Made by a program: the position numbers and the translations under genes. The notes beneath the pieces are model-generated. The model ran no database searches. It had not been told where the DNA came from and saw only the letters and a list, made by a program, of their open reading frames with translations. Positions 59,400 to 64,000 of a stretch of DNA of 64,000 nucleotides are shown here, piece by piece. Every line of letters starts with the position of its first letter. Position 1 is the first letter of the stretch. This stretch comes from Paraburkholderia sartisoli (GTDB lineage Bacteria > Pseudomonadota > Gammaproteobacteria > Burkholderiales > Burkholderiaceae). The DNA lies in contig NZ_FNRQ01000006.1 of NCBI RefSeq assembly GCF_900107685.1, positions 372,001-436,000 on the forward strand, read 5' to 3'.

Positions 59400-60326
59400 A
59401 TGCGCGACACCGTCGAACCGTCGGATTTAAGTTTCTTTTCGACGCTCGCGGCGTCCGGCAGCCTGAGCGCCGCCGCGCGGGAGCTGGGGCTGACGGCAGC
59501 GGCCGTCAGCAAGCATCTGACGCAGATGGAGCGTCGCGCCGGTGTTCCGCTCGTCAACCGGACCACGCGGCGGATGATGCTCACGCCGGAGGGCGAGTTG
59601 TACCTCGAGCACGCGCGCCGGATCCTCGACGGGATCGACGAGCTGGCCGAATTGCTGGGCACCGCGAAGAAAAGTCCGAAGGGTTTGCTGCGCGTGAACG
59701 CGACGCTGGGCTTTGGGCGCAGCCATGTTGCCCCTGCGATCTCGCGCTTTGTCGCGAAGTACCCGCAGGTATCGGTTCAGCTTCAGTTGTCGGTCACGCC
59801 TCCGCCGCTGACGGACGATACGTTCGACGTCTGCATCCGGTTCGGCGAGCCGCCCGACACGCGGGTGGTCGCGCGTCTTCTCGCGACGAACCGGCGGTTG
59901 CTGTGCGCCGCGCCATCGTACATCGCGGCACGCGGGATGCCGATGACCGCGCACGACCTGACGCGGCACAACTGCATTGGCATCCGCCAGGGTGACGAAG
60001 CCTACGGCGTGTGGCGCCTGACTTCGGGCAGGGGTGCGTCCCGTAAAACGGAGGCGGTGCGTATCAACGGGTCGCTGACGACGAACGACGGTGAAATCGC
60101 AGTGAAGTGGGCGCTCGAAGGGCACGGCATACTGATGCGGGCCGAGTGGGACATCAAACAGTATCTCGCCGATGGCTCACTGGTTCTGGTATTGCCCGAG
60201 CATGACACGCCGAACGCCGATATCTTTGCCGTCTATTCGCAACGACACCAGATGTCCAACCGGATTCGCGCGTTTGTCGATTTCATCGCACACGATCTTC
60301 GGAGCGAAGCGGGGGAGGTTGCATGA
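59400..60326 (+). CDS. LysR-family regulator (tartrate-locus type)
   Basis: A 308-residue protein with a helix-turn-helix (residues 8-67: LSFFSTLAASGSLSAAAREL, LTAAAVSKHLTQMERRAGVPL) and an effector domain (about 92-300) with GLLRVNATLGFGRSHVAPAI. It resembles regulators of tartrate and dicarboxylate degradation (DmlR/TtdR-like). It is divergent from ttuC and most likely controls it and the carrier. Confidence 0.92.
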   Translation: MRDTVEPSDLSFFSTLAASGSLSAAARELGLTAAAVSKHLTQMERRAGVPLVNRTTRRMMLTPEGELYLEHARRILDGIDELAELLGTAKKSPKGLLRVNATLGFGRSHVAPAISRFVAKYPQVSVQLQLSVTPPPLTDDTFDVCIRFGEPPDTRVVARLLATNRRLLCAAPSYIAARGMPMTAHDLTRHNCIGIRQGDEAYGVWRLTSGRGASRKTEAVRINGSLTTNDGEIAVKWALEGHGILMRAEWDIKQYLADGSLVLVLPEHDTPNADIFAVYSQRHQMSNRIRAFVDFIAHDLRSEAGEVA

Positions 60327-60417
60327 GCGACCGCTCAGGCCGGGGAGCGGTCCGGCGTGTTGTGCGTCGACAAACAGCTCTTGATCGGCGAGGAGACGTT
60401 GCCGGGCAGAACGGGCA

Positions 60418-60463
60418 GTGTCCATTGTTGCGTTGCAGATTGCGGGGACGCAACAACGGACAC
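60418..60463. terminator. long hairpin between convergent genes
   Basis: A 16-bp stem with one mismatch (GTGTCCATTGTTGCGT against ACGCAACAACGGACAC) and a 14-base loop lies between the LysR and EgtB-like genes. No T-run directly follows. Confidence 0.45.
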
Positions 60464-60488
60464 GGAGGAAAGGGGAAGGATTCCTTAA

Positions 60489-61787
60489 TTAGTCAAAATT
60501 CCGCACGCAGCGAAACCCCGCATACACGTATTGATAACGCGGCTGGAACCAGTTGCGAAACGTCGGGCGCAACATGCATGCCGCGGTGCGCGCTGAGCCG
60601 CCCTTGAGCACGTAATGCTGGCCGTCGAAGAAGTTCGCCGAATAGCCGAGGTAAAACGGAAACGCGTCGAAACCCGGCAATGCATCGAACACAGTCGATG
60701 TCCATTCCCAGCCGTTGCCGAACTGCCCGACGACGCCGAACGCGCTGATGTTATCCGGATGCGCGTGGACCTCCTGCGGATCCCAGCTACGGAAATCGAA
60801 ATTGCCCGATGCCGCGTGCGGCGCGCCGTGCGCCGCGCGCTGCCACTGCGCTTCGGTGGGCAGCGCCTTGCCGGCCCAGCGTGCGTACGCGCTGGCTTCG
60901 GCATGACTCACATAAACCGGCCAGGTTTCGGGCAGGACGATGTCGTCGAACATCGTGCGCAGCTTCCACATGCGCTCGCCGTCCTGCGTCGCGAGCGACC
61001 AGCCCGCGGGATGCTCGATCTGTTCGGCTTCCCGCCACGCCCAGTCCTTGCCGGTCCACAGCGACGGGTCGCGATAACCGCCCGCTTCGACGAACGCGCG
61101 ATACGCACCGTTCGTCACCATATGACGGTCGATCTCGAACGCCGGCACATCGACACGCAACTCGCCGAATTCGTTGTCCCAGCCGAAGACACCATCCTCG
61201 CGCACCATGCCGAGCGCGGTCGGGCCAGCGGGTACGCTGACCATTCCGTCATCGGGATGGCCGGTCTGGGGTTCGGTGATGGAGCGCCGCGGCGCGACTT
61301 TCTGCTCGAGGGGCAACTGGTGCAGCATGTACGCGAGCGTTTCGGCATGCATCAGCCGGTGCTCGATCGCGACGTGCAACAACTGTTCGGCCGAAGCGGT
61401 GCGCATGCCTTCGCGCACGAGTTCAAGCGTGGCAAGCTTCCGGTCGATCTGCGCGCGCGCCTCCGCGGCGTATTCGTTGACCACTTCGAGCGAGGGCCAG
61501 TCAGACGGCACGTCAGTCGGAAAGCCGCCGTCGACGGGATCGATGCCGAAGGCGAACAGCTGGTCGAGTTCGGGGCTGAGCGCGGGGAGGTCGAACAGAC
61601 GCCGGTCGAAAAGGTTCCGGTCGAACGCTTCGAGATGGCCGATATAGAACACGATCCGGTGCCGTTCGCGGATCGGACGTTCGTAGAGAAACTCAGGTTT
61701 GACGACGGCAAACAACGCGTCCGAGACGCGGCGGGCTTCGATGAGTCGATGGATGAGCGGGTGCTGCAAGGCGGGTTCGCGATTCAT
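60489..61787 (-). CDS. egtB: EgtB-like nonheme iron sulfoxide synthase
   Basis: A 432-residue protein with a DinB-like helical domain (about 10-165) and a C-terminal FGE-sulfatase domain (about 180-432). The iron ligands are those of EgtB: H51 in GHLEAF and H143-x3-H147-x-E149 (HRLMHAE). The FGE part has ALPTEAQWQRAAHG, GNGWEWTST, YVLKGGSART and YAGFRCVRNFD. EgtB joins a thiol to hercynine in ergothioneine synthesis; relatives make ovothiol or selenoneine. No methyltransferase (EgtD) is in the window, so the exact product is open. ATG at 61787. Confidence 0.85.
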   Translation of the reverse strand: MNREPALQHPLIHRLIEARRVSDALFAVVKPEFLYERPIRERHRIVFYIGHLEAFDRNLFDRRLFDLPALSPELDQLFAFGIDPVDGGFPTDVPSDWPSLEVVNEYAAEARAQIDRKLATLELVREGMRTASAEQLLHVAIEHRLMHAETLAYMLHQLPLEQKVAPRRSITEPQTGHPDDGMVSVPAGPTALGMVREDGVFGWDNEFGELRVDVPAFEIDRHMVTNGAYRAFVEAGGYRDPSLWTGKDWAWREAEQIEHPAGWSLATQDGERMWKLRTMFDDIVLPETWPVYVSHAEASAYARWAGKALPTEAQWQRAAHGAPHAASGNFDFRSWDPQEVHAHPDNISAFGVVGQFGNGWEWTSTVFDALPGFDAFPFYLGYSANFFDGQHYVLKGGSARTAACMLRPTFRNWFQPRYQYVYAGFRCVRNFD

Positions 61788-61943
61788 TGCACCGGGTCTC
61801 CTGCTAGGGGACAGTCTGAAACTGTACCTGCTTGCAGGAGGCATGCCAAGGCGAAATGTATCGCGATCAGGTGGCCGGCTTGACGCCGCCGTGCCAGCGT
61901 GGCGCGCGCGGGAGAATGGCGATTCTGGCCGGCCGCCGTGGTT

Positions 61944-62720
61944 TTATAGCTGACGCAAACCGTCGAAATCGACGATGCGGATGAATTTGCCCTGTATGTC
62001 GATCAGGCCACGCTTTTGAAATCTTGACAGCGTACGGCTGACCGTTTCAAGCGTGATGCCGAGGTAGCTGCCCATTTCCTCACGCGTCATGCGCAGGTTG
62101 AATTCGTTCGACGAATAGCCACGCTGTGTGTTGCGCTCCGAGACATCCAGCAGGAACGCGGAGACGCGTTCGTCGGCGCTCTGTGAGCCGAGCACCATCA
62201 TCTGCCTTGCCTCGCTCACGATCTGCTCGCCCATCAGTTTGTGCAGCCGGTCCTGCATCGTGCCGATTTCGCGGCACAGACGCTTCAACGCGGGATACGG
62301 CACGATGCACACGGAACTGTCCTCGAGCGCGACCGCGCTGCACGCGTGCGTATCGTTACTGATGCCATCGAGGCCGAGCGGTTCGCCCGCGAGTTTCAGT
62401 CCGATCACCTGTTCGCGACCGAGGCGATGCGACATCACCGTTTTCAGCGCGCCCGAGCGGACGGCGTACAGGTTGTCGAACGAGTCGCCCGTGCGAAAGA
62501 GCACCTCGCCGCGCCGCACGGTGCGCGCGCTGCAGATGAGCGCCTCGAGTTTTGGCAGGTCTTCGGCGCACAGGCCCTGCGGCATGCAGAGTTGCCGCAT
62601 CGCACAGGTCGAGCAGCGGGCGACATCGCGCCGCGCACGCACGGGCGCGGTGGCCCGGACAGGCCGGTGCGCGACAGGCGTGGGAAGCGCGACAGACGGA
62701 AGCGCGATGGGATTGAGCAT
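61944..62720 (-). CDS. fnr: FNR-type oxygen-sensing regulator (Crp/Fnr family)
   Basis: A 258-residue regulator. The [4Fe-4S] ligands are C36-x2-C39-x5-C45 (CSTCAMRQLC) plus a later Cys in DTHACSAVAL, matching FNR C20, C23, C29 and C122. A cyclic-nucleotide-like domain follows, then a helix-turn-helix with ITLETVSRTLSRFQKRGLI, which carries the E-x-x-S-R recognition residues for TTGAT half-sites. The N-terminus is longer than in E. coli FNR. It should activate or repress genes when oxygen is lacking. A perfect FNR box lies in the upstream region. Confidence 0.93.
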   Translation of the reverse strand: MLNPIALPSVALPTPVAHRPVRATAPVRARRDVARCSTCAMRQLCMPQGLCAEDLPKLEALICSARTVRRGEVLFRTGDSFDNLYAVRSGALKTVMSHRLGREQVIGLKLAGEPLGLDGISNDTHACSAVALEDSSVCIVPYPALKRLCREIGTMQDRLHKLMGEQIVSEARQMMVLGSQSADERVSAFLLDVSERNTQRGYSSNEFNLRMTREEMGSYLGITLETVSRTLSRFQKRGLIDIQGKFIRIVDFDGLRQL

Positions 62721-63104
62721 GATCGGTTAGCCCGGAAAGTGTTGTTGCCCTGATTGTCCCACCGGCCTTTGCGCGGCCTGAGTGACAAAAGGACGCGCGG
62801 CTGTGTGAGAGTCGCGTCTTGAAAAGGTCAGACAGAGAAAGGAGCGACGCAAGCGCGCAGGATATGACCCGGTCAGCTATGCGCTGAATCAAACATCAGC
62901 GTAAATGATCACCGAAAAGCGCCGAAACTGCCTTGATGTAAATCAAGTCGTCAGGTCGTTGGTCTTGACCGGGAGAAGGGACAGGATCAAGACCTGGCAA
63001 GGCTTCCAGCTAACAAAAGGCTTGCCGTCAATCAGAATCAGACGGGTAACTTGTCCAGTTTGCCTTACAATCATGCTCTATTCAGACAAGCTGCGACATC
63101 GACG
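62721..63104. promoter_or_regulatory. divergent promoter region of fnr and a FadR-type gene
   Basis: 384 bases without a gene. It holds the FNR box (62933-62946) and an inverted repeat GGTCTTGACC / GATCAAGACC (62961-62970 and 62985-62994, 9 of 10 bases) with a 14-base spacer. Short matched words TTGTC (63054) and GACAA (63085) lie nearer the GntR gene. Confidence 0.5.
62933..62946. promoter_or_regulatory. FNR box
   Basis: TTGATGTAAATCAA has the exact FNR consensus TTGAT-N4-ATCAA, extended to CTTGATGTAAATCAAG. It lies 213 bases before fnr and about 160 bases before the GntR gene, so it may serve either. Confidence 0.75.
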
Positions 63105-63794
63105 ATGAACGAGCGCAAATCTTTGGGTCTGCCCGACAAGATCTACGGCGATATCCTGAACCAGATCCTGGAAGGCGAGTACCGGGAGGGCGAGCGGCTA
63201 CCTACCGAGCACGCGCTGGCCGAGCGTTTCGAAACGTCGCGCCCGACGGTGCGTGAAGCGCTGGCCCGTCTGCGAGCCGACGGGATCATCGTGACGCGCC
63301 ACGGTTCGGGTACCACGGTCGCGCGCAGGCCCGATCCGGACGTGCGCCGCTTTGCGCCGCTCGAAACGCTGTCCGATATCCGCCGTTGCTATGAATTTCG
63401 CATCGTCACCGAAGCAGGCGCGGCGGCGCTCGCCGCACAGCAGGCCGACAGCGACGATGTCGCCGCCATCCAGCACGCGTGGGACGAGCTCGAACGCGTC
63501 ATCGAAACGCAGGGCATCGGCGCGCACGACGACTTCTCGTTTCATCTGGCCGTGGCGCGGGCGTCGAAGAACCAGTTTTTCATCACCGTGATGTCGTTCA
63601 TCGAAGAGCAGATCGTGTTCAGCATGAACCTCTCGCGCAACCTGTCGCTCGTGAAGACGCTGGAGCGGCAGCGTCTCGTGCAGCGCGAGCATCTGGCGGT
63701 GCTGGAAGCGATCCGCAGCAAGGATGCGGCCGCGGCGGGGCAGGCCATGCGCGCCCACCTCGAAAACGCGCTCGACCGGATGTTCGGCTCGTAA
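63105..63794 (+). CDS. GntR/FadR-family transcriptional regulator
   Basis: A 229-residue regulator with a winged helix-turn-helix (residues 8-75: IYGDILNQILEGEYREGERL, then FETSRPTVREALARLRADG) and an FCD ligand domain (about 88-220) with DFSFHLAVARASKN. I took ATG 63105, the first Met before the DNA-binding domain; no ribosome site is evident. It likely controls a carboxylate-related operon beyond the window edge. Confidence 0.9.
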   Translation: MNERKSLGLPDKIYGDILNQILEGEYREGERLPTEHALAERFETSRPTVREALARLRADGIIVTRHGSGTTVARRPDPDVRRFAPLETLSDIRRCYEFRIVTEAGAAALAAQQADSDDVAAIQHAWDELERVIETQGIGAHDDFSFHLAVARASKNQFFITVMSFIEEQIVFSMNLSRNLSLVKTLERQRLVQREHLAVLEAIRSKDAAAAGQAMRAHLENALDRMFGS

Positions 63795-63868
63795 GCGCCG
63801 CGCAAACCGGACCGGCTCCCGCCCGAATCCGGTTTGAACCCGACCTGAACCGGCAACCCGGCAACCCC

Positions 63869-64000
63869 TCAAGCCGCCGCGGCCATCGGACCAAACAGCG
63901 CGGCCCGCGTCTGCGGACTGACCGCGATCTCCAGCGCCACCGCATTTTCGACGCCGATGCGCAGCGGCGGCCCGAGCCGTCGCAGTTCGATACCGGTTTT
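63869..64000 (-). CDS. C-terminal end of an unidentified protein (5' end outside window)
   Basis: An open frame on the minus strand ends with TGA at 63869-63871 and gives 43 C-terminal residues, including GIELRRLGPPLRIGVENA. It runs off the window edge. The composition fits a real gene of this genome, but the segment is too short to name a family. It is convergent with the GntR gene. Confidence 0.5.
   Translation of the reverse strand, partial: KTGIELRRLGPPLRIGVENAVALEIAVSPQTRAALFGPMAAAA

Overview
The window is a GC-rich proteobacterial chromosome segment. Its gene content (OmpC-type porin, CbtAB under a cobalamin riboswitch, oxc/frc oxalate genes, many MFS, LysR, IclR and GntR genes) points to Burkholderiaceae, most likely Paraburkholderia or a close relative; this is inferred from protein character, not from a marker gene. 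No rRNA, tRNA, CRISPR array, phage or transposase gene was seen. The first gene (MFS carrier) and the last (unidentified) run off the ends.

Layout. (1) 0.7-2.7 kb: a secreted beta-propeller protein. (2) 2.8-9.2 kb: a sugar or polyol uptake locus. A binding protein and two permeases diverge from a dehydrogenase, the ABC ATPase and an RpiR-type regulator, and two HexR-like palindromes lie in the divergent promoter region. (3) 9.3-16.3 kb: a tightly coupled nine-gene minus-strand operon encoding ketosynthase, MaoC-like dehydratase, acyl carrier protein, AurF-type di-iron oxygenase, desaturase-like FAD enzyme, ketoreductase, ferredoxin, a DUF3995 membrane protein and an ICMT-like methyltransferase. 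It looks like an undescribed small fatty-acid-type biosynthetic pathway and is the main find. (4) 16.7-22.8 kb: an Lrp regulator, cobalamin riboswitch with cbtB-cbtA and a divergent phosphatase-like gene, a Na+/H+ antiporter, and a PepSY membrane protein behind a possible Fur box.

(5) 23-35.5 kb: a catabolic island built from paralogous pairs: two IclR regulators, two DUF1254/DUF1214 proteins and two near-identical MFS carriers, plus an ADP-forming acyl-CoA ligase, an acyl-CoA dehydrogenase and a porin. A 17-bp palindrome (GTTTC-N7-TAAAC) occurs in three of its promoters. (6) 35.5-41 kb: a TSUP permease with LysR regulator, a DUF72 protein and a two-component system. (7) 41.1-46 kb: a large PBP-like transglycosylase/transpeptidase flanked by direct repeats; the right-hand repeat is fused to a decayed fragment of the nearby XRE-cupin regulator gene, so this block has been rearranged.

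(8) 46.2-53.5 kb: an oxalate module: GntR regulator, oxalate/formate antiporter, oxalyl-CoA decarboxylase, formyl-CoA transferase, then a PAS protein and two small unknowns. Oxalate enters in exchange for formate, is carried as oxalyl-CoA, is decarboxylated to formyl-CoA, and the CoA is passed on. (9) 53.5-56.6 kb: DHA2 and EamA exporters and a small unknown. (10) 56.7-60.3 kb: a tartrate-type module (MFS carrier, tartrate dehydrogenase, LysR). (11) 60.5-64 kb: an EgtB-like sulfoxide synthase without EgtD nearby, an FNR-type oxygen sensor, a perfect FNR box and a FadR-type regulator.
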